Shown here one piece after another: positions 19,701 to 25,000 of a DNA stretch of 25,000 nucleotides; positions within the stretch are counted from its first letter, which is position 1, and every line of letters begins with the position of its first letter. The position numbers were made by a program, and so were the translations under genes. A model generated the notes under the pieces. It saw only the letters and a list, made by a program, of their open reading frames with translations, was not told the DNA's origin and did no database searches. The DNA is from Symbiodinium natans (taxonomy: Eukaryota; Sar; Dinophyceae; Suessiales; Symbiodiniaceae): positions 295,001 through 320,000 of the forward strand of contig CAJNDS010002690.1 of assembly GCA_905221605.1 (NCBI GenBank), read 5' to 3'.

Positions 19701-22700
19701 ACATCCCTTTCGGTGAGGTTCGACTTTGGCTCGGTGCCGGAGCGCGCGGAAGATCGCGCCCCGGCAAAAGAAATTCGGAGGGGGATTCTCTAAATTGGGG
19801 TCCCTCTTTGGGTTCGATGTTGAAAAGGATCCTCATCCTTGTAGCCCAGTGGTACCCTTTACAGTACCATTTCTTTGTGTCTGGGTTCCCTACAAAGTAA
19901 CTATATAACCCAAAGAAGGGTGCCTCATTATAATATGGTCACCGGGCTACCAAGTCTAACTTTTGGGTCCCTCTTTGGATACCATATTGAAAAGGATCCT
20001 CATGGGAACCCGAACCAGGCAACCTATTCCCATTATATTATTGCTATATTCTTGGGTTCCCACTAAAGTCCCTCTATTGATAGAAGGCCACCAGAGACCC
20101 CCGAGCCCGAGGATCTCAAAAAGAAGGGTTTAGGGTTTAGGGTGTAGGAGGGAACCCTATATCCGGATGTAGCCCTGAACTCGAAAGTTGTAACCCCCAA
20201 ACCCTAAACCCCCTTTTTTCCCTGGTAAGCCCTAAGGGCTTAGGAGCTCGAAACCCCAAATCCCCTATAACCTTAAAACCTTAAACTAAACCCTAAACTC
20301 CAAACCCTAAACGTCAAACCCTAAACCCCAAACCCTAAAACCTAAACCCAGACCCTAAACCCCAAACCCTACAAACCTTACAAGAACGCGCTCCCAGCGT
20401 CTAAGGCGCAGAGCCTGTCATGCCCACGAAAGCGGGACCTGACTCTGAAGGCCGGTGGGAGCATTGAGGGTGTAGAGTTGAGGGTTTAGGGTCTAGGGTT
20501 TAGGGTTTAGGGACTCGGGGTTGAGGGGGGATTGGGGGGGGGTTCGAAGTTGAGACAAATGCTTTTTTTTCCATAATCAAGTCTTTGAGTTAACAATGGT
20601 GTTCATGTGTGATTTTAGTATTCGCGCGGTCCTTACAATTTACAGTTCCCAAGCTAAATCCCCCTAAGCCCCCAAACACCTACCCAAACCCCAATAGTCT
20701 TACTTCTCCAACAGCGGAACTTTAAACTTTTTGGGTTTCCTTATCTAGTAGGAATAATAGAAGTTTTTCTTGGATTTGGGAGAAGTAAGTAGTAGCATGT
20801 AGTAGAGGGTACTCTTTGAAGGTTCGACTTTTGGATCCTCCTGGGGTATACGTGCCTCCCCAAGTCCCTAAATCCCTAGACCCTAAGCCCCCAAACACCT
20901 TAGCAGCCTCCGAAACAAGGGCCTTCATACCCTAAACCCTAAACCCTGAACCCTGAACCCTGAACCCTAAACCCTAAACCCTAAACCCTAAACCCCCCCC
21001 CCCCCCCCTCCACGCACCTAGAAGCAGCCTCCGAAGCAAGGGCAGCAGATGGCTGTGATGGAGGTGGCGGAGAAGGATGCGCCCCGGCGGACGGAGGGTT
21101 TGGGAAGCCTTTCTTCCTTGTAGGCCCTAAACCCCAAACCCTAAACCCCAAACCCTAAGCCCTAAACCCTAACCCTAAACCCTAAACCCCCTCAACCCCC
21201 CGACTTAACCCTGAAACTCCATCTTCCGTTCGTCGCAATTTAGGGTTCAGGGCTTCACATTTCCAACCGCGCTAGACCAGGCATTGTGCTGGTATACAAG
21301 GCCAAAAGTGCTCACCCTCCCCCGCCCCCAACCCCCCCAAACAAATTGCGGGCGGGGGGAGGGGGGGGGGGGGGAACCGCCCTCAGGGCCTCAAGCCTTC
21401 AGGACCTTAAGGCCTAGCCTTATGGCGTAAGCGCTTAACCCTAAACACAAATCCTTCAAAAACACAATCATCCGGAAAAATGTGTGTATAAGCTAAAGAG
21501 GGTGACCGGACAAGACAAACTTGCTACACACAGTCCGGCCGGGCCCGTGGGCTACCTATCACGAAATTTGTTTGGGGCGTCGATTCGTAATGAAAATCCA
21601 GAAGGCTTTACACGGAACTGGCCGGGATTACCTGGATTCTCCAGGCTTTGGCTCTTTAAGATTCCTAGAGCCCAAGGCCTTTAGGGCCTCAAGCCTTACG
21701 GCGTAAGCCCTAAAAACACAAACCCTTAAACGCAAAAACAAGCACCGTCCGAACAGAAACTTGTGATAATAGCGGAGCGGGTACCTCCAACAAACTCTGT
21801 TCGCAAAATAGATTTTGGAAACTTGTCAGCTGACTCTAAACCCTAAAAACTCTAGACCCTAAAAGCCCCAAAACCCTCAACCCCCCTAAAGCATTCTGCC
21901 TCTAAGGCCTTCAACTGGGGCTACGACCCCGTCCTGTATGGCGTGCCGGAGGGCTCCTACTCTTCGGACCCCGATGGTATGGCGGCTCGGATCGGTTGGG
22001 CCTACCCAAAGGCTCCTATGTAGGTACCTTTTTGGGGTAGCAGACTAGATTCAAAACCCTAAACCCTAAACCCTAAACCCTAAACCTTAAACCCTAAACC
22101 CTAAACCCTAAACCCTAAACCCTGCCAACCCAAAAAGGAACTACGCTTTGGAGCCTTCAGGGAGAGCGGGAACTTTGGGTCCAGGGTTTAAAGGCTTTAG
22201 GGTTTGGAATTTTGGGGTGTTTGGGTTTTGCGGTTTAGGGTGCTTAGTGTCGAGATTTTTTTGGTCTGGCTTTCTTTGGTTTACGTGTTTAGGGTTGCTA
22301 GGGTTTTAGGCTTGTTAGGGTCTGGGTTTCTTACGGTTTTTATGTTTAGGGTTTTTAGGATTTAGGTGTTATTCAAGTCCTCAGGCTATAAGACCCAGCC
22401 CTCTGCCGCGCACTTAAGGGCACGAGTACCCCAAGCCCGCGACCTCAACCCTATACTAAACCCTAAACCCTAAGCCCTAAACCCTAAACCCTAAACCCCT
22501 TCGTGCTTCTGAGAAGAACCTGAACCAGCATGAGTCTCGAATTCTCTCATCCTGGAAGACCTCGAAGGCCAACCTCTAGCCCTAAACCCTAAACCCCTAA
22601 ACCCCTAACCCTAAACCCTAAACCCTAAACCCTAAACCCTAAACCCTAAACCTACGTCCAGTCTCATACCCTTGAAGCCCTGAGCCTGGCTGTTCACAGG

Positions 22701-24842
22701 GTGGCTTAAATCATGGGTCACGTAAAGGATTTCTGAAAGCTGAGTCAAGCCCGAACCTTTGCCCTGAACTCAGACGATTTATGGTTAGGGTTTAGGGTGT
22801 AGGGTTTAGGGTTTAGGGTTTAGGGTTTAGGGGTGAAGGGTTTCGGGTTCCTCCAACTATATCCCCTACAATCCCGCAAGGCTTCTGCCCAGGGCTGATT
22901 GTGGGGTTAGAAGGACAAAAGCCCAGGGTCTTCTAAACCCTAAACCCTCAACCCTCTAACCCTAAACCCTAAACCCTAAACCCCAAAAACCCTAAACCCT
23001 AAACCCCAAAAACCCTAAACCCCAAAAACCCTAAACCTAAACCCCTAAACCCCTAAACCCCGAAAACCCTAAACCCCAAGTCTCAAGTCTTGGGGGCTTC
23101 TGGTGTAGGCCCGCGTCCATGAGCACCGCCGCATGATCGCAGGACCCCAGTTCTCGGGAGCTGGATGTGGTCTTCATGTTTGTACTATGCAAGGGTTTGG
23201 GGTTTAGGGTTTAGGGTTTAGGGTTTAGGGTTCGGGGTTTAGGGTTTAGGGTTTAGGGTTTATAGGGTTTGGGGTTTATAGGGTTTGGGGTTTATAGGGT
23301 TTGCGGTTTAGGGTTTGCGGTTTGGGGTTTGGGGTTTGTGTTTTTTTGTTCAGACCCGACAGTCTGGAAGGTGCAGATGCTTGGGGTCTTAGAGCTAGGA
23401 GGCTTCGAAGTTTCATTGCCTTTAGGTTCTATGAAGATTTCGGGTCTGAGGTTTTAAGGCTTCTCAGCGGCTCTTTCGCGTTGAGGGGCTCAGTTTTCGT
23501 TGTTCGGTTGTTAAGAGGCTTAAGGGTTTAGGGTAGTATGATCCGGTGTGATGGCTGCGAATACGAAGTGACTGGTCTTTCTCATGGCTTGCCTGGTAGA
23601 CGTCACCCAAAGCCTAAGCCCTAAACCCGAAACCCTAAACCCTAAACCGTAAACCCTAAACCCTAAACCCTAAGCCCTAAGCTTGAGACGTAAAACCTTA
23701 AAGCCGTGTTTCGAAGACTTGGCCGCAGGACTGCACAAGAAGGGTCTCCGCGTTGTGGCCGATGTGGTGCCTTGAACTCCCAGGAAGAGGGTGGCTCAGG
23801 GTTTAGGGTTTAGGGTCTTGGGTTTTGGGTTTTGGGGTTTAGGGTTTAGGGTTAGGTGTTGGAGTCCCGAGGCTTGTCCGACTTCGACTTGTGCGCGATG
23901 TGTCGGTTTAGGGTTTGGGGTTTAGGGCTCAGGGTTTAGGGTTCAGGGTTTAGGGCTATTCCCGAAGATACAGTGAGGCATCTGGTGTGGATGTCCGAAC
24001 CTCTAAGCCAGCGCCAGGTCTTCAACCACGCCTTCGGCAGTGGGCCTGTGGGCAACCACAGCATCTTGGACAAGTGGCCTGCCTGGAAGACTGGGGGCTC
24101 TACAGGGCCTAGGGTAAACCCTATTTGAAACTCTAAACCCTAAACCCTAGACCCTAAACCCGAAACCCTAAACCCTCAGTTGTATAAGACTCGAAACCCC
24201 AACACCGTAAAACCCCAAACCCCCCCCCCCCCCCCCCCCCAAGAACCCGAGGACTGGCTCATAAGCCCTAAAACCGAAAGCCCTCAACCCCAAAACGCCG
24301 AAGCCCTAAACCGAATCTGGGCCCTCCGTGCTTATCCCTAAGGCTCCAAATAGCCCAAAGTACCCTAAACCCTAAACCCTAAACCCTAAACCCTTTAGAC
24401 CCCAATGTAGGTATGATTTGTATACTTGGAGCCTTAGGGTATGGCTTCGGAGTTCATTGAGTCATCCTTAAGGTTCATCTTGTGGGGCCGAGTACTTTGA
24501 ATGGCGGAGAGAGAAGTTTCAATGAGGGGTTTCGGGTTTAGGAGGTTTGGGCTAAGGCCCCCCTTCGGTTTAGGGTTTAGGGTTTAGGGTTTAGGGCTTA
24601 GGGTTTATAATTAGGGTTTAGGGTTTAGGCCCTCCCCCCCCCCATCCCCATGCTTCGAAGCTTAGACGTCCTCCCACATACAAGGAAGAAGGGAATTGAA
24701 GCCTCTCATAGTGGATTCCCTTTAGAGTGTTATTTGAGGTCCTATAATTCCCTCTTAACCCTAAAGACTCAGGTGCGTTCCCGGGTACTACCTCCGGAGA
24801 AGGGAGGATGGACGCGTCGAGAACTCGACGTGCATGCAACCC
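10343..24842 (+). CDS. Type I pullulanase / limit dextrinase (GH13), partial, about 20 micro-exons
   Basis: Hydrolyses alpha-1,6 branch points of starch-type glucans; in plants the homologue acts in the plastid. I found it by reading the islands between telomeric arrays in three frames and joining them at AG|G acceptors. The order and phase of the pieces match plant limit dextrinase throughout: N-terminal domain end, CBM48 ([32 protein letters not shown]), linker (DPYS), then the GH13 barrel ([84 protein letters not shown]). FNWGYDP corresponds to the YNWGYDP signature of type I pullulanases, and DVVFNH is GH13 conserved region I. The spliced length seen is about 1.1 kb of 14.5 kb genomic. 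Start codon, catalytic regions II-IV and stop lie outside or are unidentified. No in-frame stop occurs in the joined exons, so the gene looks functional. Family assignment is firm; individual splice sites are inferred. Confidence 0.92.
10621..10665 (+). CDS. Pullulanase exon b (N-terminal domain)
   Basis: Reads [14 protein letters not shown] with a split codon at each end. It matches the FRVP...DLVK stretch of the plant enzyme just before the CQLVV strand. Acceptor GAG|GC, donor GCCGCC at 10666. A long CCCTAAA-rich tract lies immediately upstream and a TTTAGGG array starts 16 bases downstream. Confidence 0.82.
10682..10766 (+). repeat. TTTAGGG array at the start of intron b-c
   Basis: About 11 units, two with GCGTAGGG. 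Followed by TTATAGGGCTTG variants. The rest of this intron (10832-11432) is G-rich spacer. Confidence 0.95.
10843..10961. repeat. Long G tract
   Basis: About 118 bases of almost pure G broken by single T, A or C. Strong G-quadruplex potential. The Gly-rich frames reading through it are not genes. Confidence 0.95.
11062..12000. other. Intronic spacer apart from exon c
   Basis: Degenerate G-rich then mixed sequence. Apart from exon c at 11433-11489 I see no exon, element or RNA gene. Confidence 0.5.
11433..11489 (+). CDS. Pullulanase exon c (N-terminal domain)
   Basis: Reads [18 protein letters not shown] plus a split Gly. It aligns with the plant KCQLVVAS...DG...DVTG segment. Acceptor AAG|GC, donor GCGCCT at 11490. 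A second open frame ([12 protein letters not shown]) was rejected because it does not join in phase to either neighbour. Confidence 0.87.
12131..12160 (+). CDS. Pullulanase exon d, 30-nt micro-exon
   Basis: Reads VQIGVLLDH with split codons at both ends. Joined to exon c it gives TG-VQI (plant TGLQL), and joined to exon e it gives [13 protein letters not shown] (plant VLDDMFAYTGPLG). Acceptor CAG|GG, donor GCCGCT at 12161. This is the shortest exon proposed; its length depends on the chosen donor, but the joined protein aligns without a gap there. Confidence 0.78.
12511..12597 (+). repeat. TTTTGGG variant array
   Basis: About 11 TTTTGGG units bounded by single TTTAGGG units. Lies in intron d-e. 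Confidence 0.95.
12748..12795 (+). CDS. Pullulanase exon e (start of CBM48)
   Basis: Reads [15 protein letters not shown] plus a split Gly. The YDGPLG motif opens the CBM48-type domain of pullulanases. Acceptor CAG|GT, donor GCTCGG at 12796. The next exon starts GCCTCG, so donor and downstream exon share a short direct repeat. The frame stays open into SAFGAS, an alternative end. Confidence 0.93.
12832..12913 (+). repeat. TTTAGGG array, 5' arm of intron e-f
   Basis: About 12 pure units. The matching CCCTAAA arm of the same intron is at 13850-13918. Confidence 0.96.
13473..13526 (-). repeat. CCCTAAA array in intron e-f
   Basis: Seven units. 12960-13470 before it is unique spacer with short overlapping frames on both strands, none recognised. 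Confidence 0.93.
13704..13826. repeat. CATA / CA / TA microsatellite
   Basis: About 17 CATA units, then a CA run, CGTGTG and a TA run. The reverse frame ([12 protein letters not shown]..) is an artefact of the repeat. Confidence 0.97.
13850..13918 (-). repeat. CCCTAAA array, 3' arm of intron e-f
   Basis: About ten units with interspersed CCCTAAG. Ends six bases before exon f. Confidence 0.95.
13924..13984 (+). CDS. Pullulanase exon f (CBM48, LWAPTA motif)
   Basis: Reads [19 protein letters not shown] plus two bases of Gly. LWAPTA is the hallmark of pullulanase and isoamylase CBM48 domains. Acceptor CAG|GC. I place the donor at 13985 (GCCGAAG), which joins to exon g as YDG-PSHQ. The frame remains open to 14020, where a GTAGGG donor is an alternative that would add about 12 residues. 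Confidence 0.93.
14023..14060 (+). repeat. TTTAGGG array, 5' arm of intron f-g
   Basis: Five units then variants. The remainder of this 1.7-kb intron (14061-15560) holds several short G and C arrays (14535-14587, 14730-14800, 14910-14945, 15103-15153), a C tract (15425-15449) and unique spacer. Confidence 0.93.
15563..15654 (-). repeat. CCCTAAA array, 3' arm of intron f-g
   Basis: About 13 pure units ending 52 bases before exon g. Confidence 0.96.
15707..15769 (+). CDS. Pullulanase exon g (CBM48, GVW motif)
   Basis: Reads [20 protein letters not shown] with split codons. DGVW corresponds to the NGVWSV strand of the plant enzyme, and CPRR-W joins to exon h as plant GPREW does. Acceptor AAG|GC, donor GCCGCG at 15770. 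The frame is open upstream to an alternative acceptor at 15680/15681. Confidence 0.82.
15778..15920 (+). repeat. TTTAGGG / TTTGGGG array, 5' arm of intron g-h
   Basis: About 17 units with alternating GGGGTTT variants. Starts eight bases after exon g. Confidence 0.94.
16395..16497 (-). repeat. CCCTGAA / CCCTAAA array, 3' arm of intron g-h
   Basis: Degenerate units (CCCTGAA, CCCCAAA, CCCTAAAA). Ends about five bases before the AG of exon h. Confidence 0.92.
16503..16575 (+). CDS. Pullulanase exon h (end of CBM48)
   Basis: Reads [20 protein letters not shown] then ETME. This is the very conserved YYxYxVxxxHPxTGK segment. Acceptor CAG|GT, donor GCCAAT at 16576, followed within 30 bases by a TTTAGGG / TTTGGGG array. 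Confidence 0.97.
16602..16720 (+). repeat. TTTAGGG / TTTGGGG array, 5' arm of intron h-i
   Basis: Three TTTAGGG units, then a homogenised TTTGGGG block. The artificial frame GFGVWGLG is a repeat shadow. 16721-17180 is unique spacer. Confidence 0.95.
17190..17302 (-). repeat. CCCTAAA array, 3' arm of intron h-i
   Basis: About 15 units with CCCCAAA variants, 20 bases before exon i. Confidence 0.95.
17323..17377 (+). CDS. Pullulanase exon i (DPYS linker)
   Basis: Reads [18 protein letters not shown] plus one base. It corresponds to AGDPYARSLSANGARTWL in plants. Acceptor CAG|GC, donor GCGCCC at 17378. The frame stays open to 17391, where the telomeric array itself would supply a GTTTAGGG donor. 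Confidence 0.9.
17392..17485 (+). repeat. TTTAGGG array, 5' arm of intron i-j
   Basis: About 13 units. Starts 14 bases into the intron, or at its first base if the GTTTAGGG donor is used. Confidence 0.96.
17565..17693 (-). repeat. CCCTAAA array, 3' arm of intron i-j
   Basis: Imperfect, then eight pure units. Followed by the pyrimidine-rich CTCTTCTCCAG before exon j. Confidence 0.96.
17711..17787 (+). CDS. Pullulanase exon j
   Basis: Reads [20 protein letters not shown] then DAVIY. It bridges the DPYS linker to the catalytic domain, equal to the plant LKP..WDELADEKP...DITIY region. Acceptor AAG|GC, donor GCACCT at 17788. VIY joins in phase to ELHVRDFS of the next exon. Confidence 0.87.
17815..17903 (+). 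repeat. TTTAGGG array, 5' arm of intron j-k
   Basis: About 12 units starting 27 bases after the donor. Confidence 0.96.
17989..18049 (-). repeat. CCCTAAA array, 3' arm of intron j-k
   Basis: Nine units, 16 bases before exon k. Confidence 0.96.
18065..18145 (+). CDS. Pullulanase exon k (catalytic domain start)
   Basis: Reads [20 protein letters not shown] then RYLAFEQ. The ELHVRDFSA motif is the first strand of the GH13 barrel in pullulanases. Acceptor CAG|GA, donor GCCCAC at 18146; a GA donor at 18140 is an alternative. A TTTAGGG array begins a few bases into the intron. Confidence 0.97.
18151..18194 (+). repeat. TTTAGGG array, 5' arm of intron k-l
   Basis: Six units starting five bases after the donor. 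Confidence 0.96.
18531..18562 (-). repeat. CCCTAAA array, 3' arm of intron k-l
   Basis: Four units. A short CG run (18578-18592) lies between it and exon l. Confidence 0.94.
18595..18668 (+). CDS. Pullulanase exon l (HVHLLPT)
   Basis: Reads [20 protein letters not shown] then HLLP and two bases. HLRKL..AG.THVHLLP is nearly invariant in the family (second barrel strand). Acceptor GAG|GA, donor GTCCCC at 18669, one of only three GT donors in this gene. Confidence 0.97.
18669..19717 (+). other. Intron l-m with nested G / C / G / C arrays
   Basis: TTTAGGG at 18765-18790, CCCTAAA at 18958-19014, TTTAGGG at 19107-19193, CCCTAAA at 19345-19430 and 19610-19692. Two G-to-C modules follow each other. 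The C-to-G slot between them (19015-19106) sits where an exon would, but nothing there fits the pullulanase. Confidence 0.75.
19718..19755 (+). CDS. Pullulanase exon m
   Basis: Reads [12 protein letters not shown] with split codons. The join to exon l gives [13 protein letters not shown], the expected continuation. Acceptor GAG|GT. The donor starts GCGCCCCGGC at 19756, the same ten bases as the donor of exon o. The frame is open for another 10 codons or so, but those residues do not fit the family. Confidence 0.92.
19797..20093. mobile_element. Family A element copy 3 within a 167-bp tandem duplication
   Basis: 19841-19950 is bounded by GTAGCCCAGTGGTACC and GGTCACCGGGCTAC (inverted). A 40-bp word at 19797-19836 recurs at 19964-20003 with about 35 of 40 identities. 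The right part (TGGGTTCCC..AAAGT..) also recurs at 20054, so the whole unit is a diverged tandem pair. Lies in the intron between exons m and n. Confidence 0.65.
20200..20370 (-). repeat. Degenerate CCCTAAA tract, 3' arm of intron m-n
   Basis: Mutated units (CCCCAAA, CCTTAAAA, CGTCAAA). Ends about 35 bases before exon n. Confidence 0.88.
20406..20450 (+). CDS. Pullulanase exon n
   Basis: Reads [14 protein letters not shown] with split codons. It supplies the pre-QQ segment (plant PPGSDMQQ), so that the join reads PDSEG-QQMAVM. Acceptor AAG|GC, donor GCCGGT at 20451. Short and only moderately conserved, so placement rests on phase and position. Confidence 0.75.
20478..20512 (+). repeat. Short TTTAGGG array, 5' arm of intron n-o
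   Basis: About four units. 20513-20900 is unique spacer containing a frame on the - strand (20722-20928) that I do not recognise. Confidence 0.88.
20902..21048 (+). repeat. Duplicated 3' splice region of exon o
   Basis: AGCAGCCTCCGAAACAAGGG at 20902 and AGCAGCCTCCGAAGCAAGGG at 21023, 121 bp apart with one mismatch. Between them lie the CCCTAAA array 20931-20993 and a C tract. The second copy holds the AAG|GG acceptor used by exon o; the first is a potential decoy. Confidence 0.85.
21041..21078 (+). CDS. Pullulanase exon o (QQ motif)
   Basis: Reads [12 protein letters not shown] after a split Gly. It matches QQAAVVAIQEED of plants and joins as [11 protein letters not shown]. Acceptor AAG|GG, donor GCGCCCCGGC at 21079. 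The 24 bases before the acceptor are duplicated 121 bp upstream at 20902. Confidence 0.9.
21124..21190 (-). repeat. CCCTAAA array in intron o-p
   Basis: About nine units near the 5' end of this intron, an exception to the usual G-first order. Confidence 0.92.
21384..21754 (+). repeat. Diverged direct repeat pair in intron o-p
   Basis: AGGGCCTCAAGCCTTCAGG..GGCGTAAGC near 21384 recurs as AGGGCCTCAAGCCTTACGG..GGCGTAAGC near 21683. Each is followed by AAACACAA.. and a CCGT/ATCCG motif. The 21474-21682 stretch between has open frames but no recognisable protein. Confidence 0.65.
21907..21981 (+). CDS. Pullulanase exon p (FNWGYDP signature)
   Basis: Reads [20 protein letters not shown] then DPDGM. 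This is the type I pullulanase signature (YNWGYDP) plus the VPEGSYSxDPDG loop. It was the first exon recognised and the strongest single piece of evidence. Acceptor AAG|GC, donor GCGGCT at 21982; a GTATGG donor at 21977 breaks the phase with exon q. Confidence 0.98.
22009..22157. mobile_element. Family D foldback enclosing a CCCTAAA array
   Basis: Ends AAGGCTCC / GGAGCCTT. Arms also share TTTTTGGG inward (22029 and, inverted, 22127). The telomeric array 22053-22122 fills the loop. Begins only 27 bases into the intron after exon p. Confidence 0.55.
22452..23075. repeat. Series of telomeric arrays in intron p-q
   Basis: CCCTAAA at 22452-22498 and 22580-22652, TTTAGGG at 22785-22832, and CCCTAAA with CCCCAAAAA variants at 22932-23075. 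The last is the 3' arm before exon q. Confidence 0.93.
23109..23142 (+). CDS. Pullulanase exon q, 34 nt
   Basis: Reads [11 protein letters not shown] plus one base, equal to plant ARILEFREMVQ. Acceptor TAG|GC. The donor is GACCCC at 23143, the only GA donor. An 8-bp direct repeat CGCAGGAC spans both this exon-intron junction and the next intron-exon junction. Confidence 0.86.
23193..23336 (+). repeat. TTTAGGG array, 5' arm of intron q-r
   Basis: About 19 units, the later ones changed to TTTATAGGG, TTTGCGG and TTTGGGG. 23337-23615 is spacer with short frames in repeat phase. Confidence 0.95.
23615..23690 (-). repeat. CCCTAAA array, 3' arm of intron q-r
   Basis: About ten units with variants, 38 bases before exon r. 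Confidence 0.94.
23729..23766 (+). CDS. Pullulanase exon r (GH13 region I, first half)
   Basis: Reads [12 protein letters not shown] after a split Gly. It encodes the third barrel strand; with exon s it forms DVVFNH, GH13 conserved region I. Acceptor CAG|GA, donor GTGCCT at 23767. Confidence 0.96.
23797..23955 (+). repeat. TTTAGGG arrays in intron r-s
   Basis: Two blocks (23797-23850 and 23907-23955). This 251-bp intron has no CCCTAAA arm. Confidence 0.93.
24018..24073 (+). CDS. Pullulanase exon s (region I, second half)
   Basis: Reads [18 protein letters not shown] plus two bases of Lys. NH of region I is present, and SGP...SxLDK matches the family. Acceptor CAG|GT, donor GTGGCC at 24074. 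The downstream exon starts GTGCGT. Confidence 0.97.
24132..24240 (-). repeat. CCCTAAA array and C tract in intron s-t
   Basis: Six units at 24132-24177 and a run of about 20 C at 24220-24240. In this intron the C-rich array comes first and the G-rich array (24568-24630) last, opposite to most. Confidence 0.93.
24340..24435. mobile_element. Family D foldback, second copy, enclosing a CCCTAAA array
   Basis: Ends AAGGCTCCAA / TTGGAGCCTT, loop contains the array 24362-24393. A 19-bp word AGGCTCCAAATAGCCCAAA at 24341 recurs at 15962, probably a solo end of the family. Confidence 0.55.
24568..24630 (+). repeat. TTTAGGG array in intron s-t
   Basis: About eight units with a TTTATAATTAGGG interruption. 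24631-24772 beyond is unique sequence leading to the acceptor of exon t. Confidence 0.94.
24773..24842 (+). CDS. Pullulanase exon t (last exon in window)
   Basis: Reads [19 protein letters not shown], then CMQP if the exon runs on. It aligns with VPGYYVRRDTNGQIENSAAM. Acceptor CAG|GT. The donor is uncertain: GCATGC at 24832 or GCAGCA at 24843. The next expected segment (NNTASEH) is not found before the window ends. Confidence 0.93.
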
Positions 24843-24978
24843 GGCAGCAAGCCTTCGCGGGTTTGGGTTTCAGCTTTTCGTTGGCTTTGAGCCTGAGCTC
24901 TCTTGATCTCCTGAACGCCTGAAACCACTGAACCCTCAAGCCCCAAAAATCTCCAACCCTCAAACCCTTCCGGGGATG

Positions 24979-25000
24979 GGTTTAGGGTTTAGGGTTTAGG
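24979..25000 (+). repeat. TTTAGGG array at right edge
   Basis: Three units, cut by the window end. Probably the 5' arm of the next intron. Confidence 0.92.

Noticed and set aside
10343-24842. Assembly artefact explanation for the interleaved arrays
   Set aside because: Twenty exons appear once each, in correct order, strand and phase; random misjoining at repeats would not preserve this. Individual array lengths could still be misassembled.
24618-24963. - strand ORFs opposite exon t
   Set aside because: Antisense shadows of the VPGYYLRR exon.
1-25000. CRISPR array, tRNA, rRNA, spliced-leader or viral genes
   Set aside because: The regular repeats are contiguous telomeric units without spacers; no cloverleaf, rRNA core, leader sequence or capsid/polymerase-like protein was seen.

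Overview
Nuclear DNA of an alga, most likely a dinoflagellate. Three things point there. Plant-type telomeric repeats (TTTAGGG / CCCTAAA) lie every few hundred bases in both orientations. The introns I can place start with GC more often than GT (GA once), and every firmly placed acceptor reads AG followed by G, a pattern reported for dinoflagellate genes. The one recognisable gene is a starch debranching enzyme. I saw no spliced-leader sequence, tRNA, rRNA or bacterial-type gene, so the taxon is inferred, and other starch-storing algae are possible.

Main result: the + strand carries a single broken-up gene for a type I pullulanase / limit dextrinase (GH13, plant limit-dextrinase type). No open reading frame shows it, because it is cut into about 20 very short exons (25-81 nt, mean about 55) between about 10.34 kb and 24.84 kb, separated by introns of about 0.2-1.7 kb. 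Joined in order and in phase they give about 370 residues that run collinear with plant limit dextrinase: end of the N-terminal domain (10343-12160), CBM48 (12748-16575), linker (17323-17787), then the first part of the catalytic barrel (18065-24831). The barrel part includes YELHVRDFS-like, HVHLLPT, FNWGYDP and DVVFNH motifs and a VPGYYLRR-like segment. The catalytic nucleophile and acid/base regions lie beyond the right edge. Exon-like islands upstream (1049-9195) follow the same splice rules. Those at 8020 and 9156 may be earlier exons of the same N-terminal domain; the rest are unassigned.

The introns are the unusual part. About 13 of 19 have G-rich TTTAGGG arrays after the donor and C-rich CCCTAAA arrays before the acceptor. 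Each such pre-mRNA intron would carry long complementary arms that could fold and bring the two splice sites together. The arrays range from pure to heavily mutated, and some are homogenised for variant units (TTTAGGGGG, TTTTGGG, TTTGGGG, CCCTAAG).

Spacers between arrays hold several small foldback (MITE-like) families: 1622-1899, 452-828 / 2905-3013 / 6439-6633, 4232-4340, 5981-6102 / 19841-19950, 22009-22157 / 24340-24435. One sits inside a telomeric array with a TA target duplication. Another is itself interrupted by a telomeric tract. So telomeric DNA has been both a target and an invader here. The rest is microsatellites, homopolymer tracts and spacer in which I see nothing coding.
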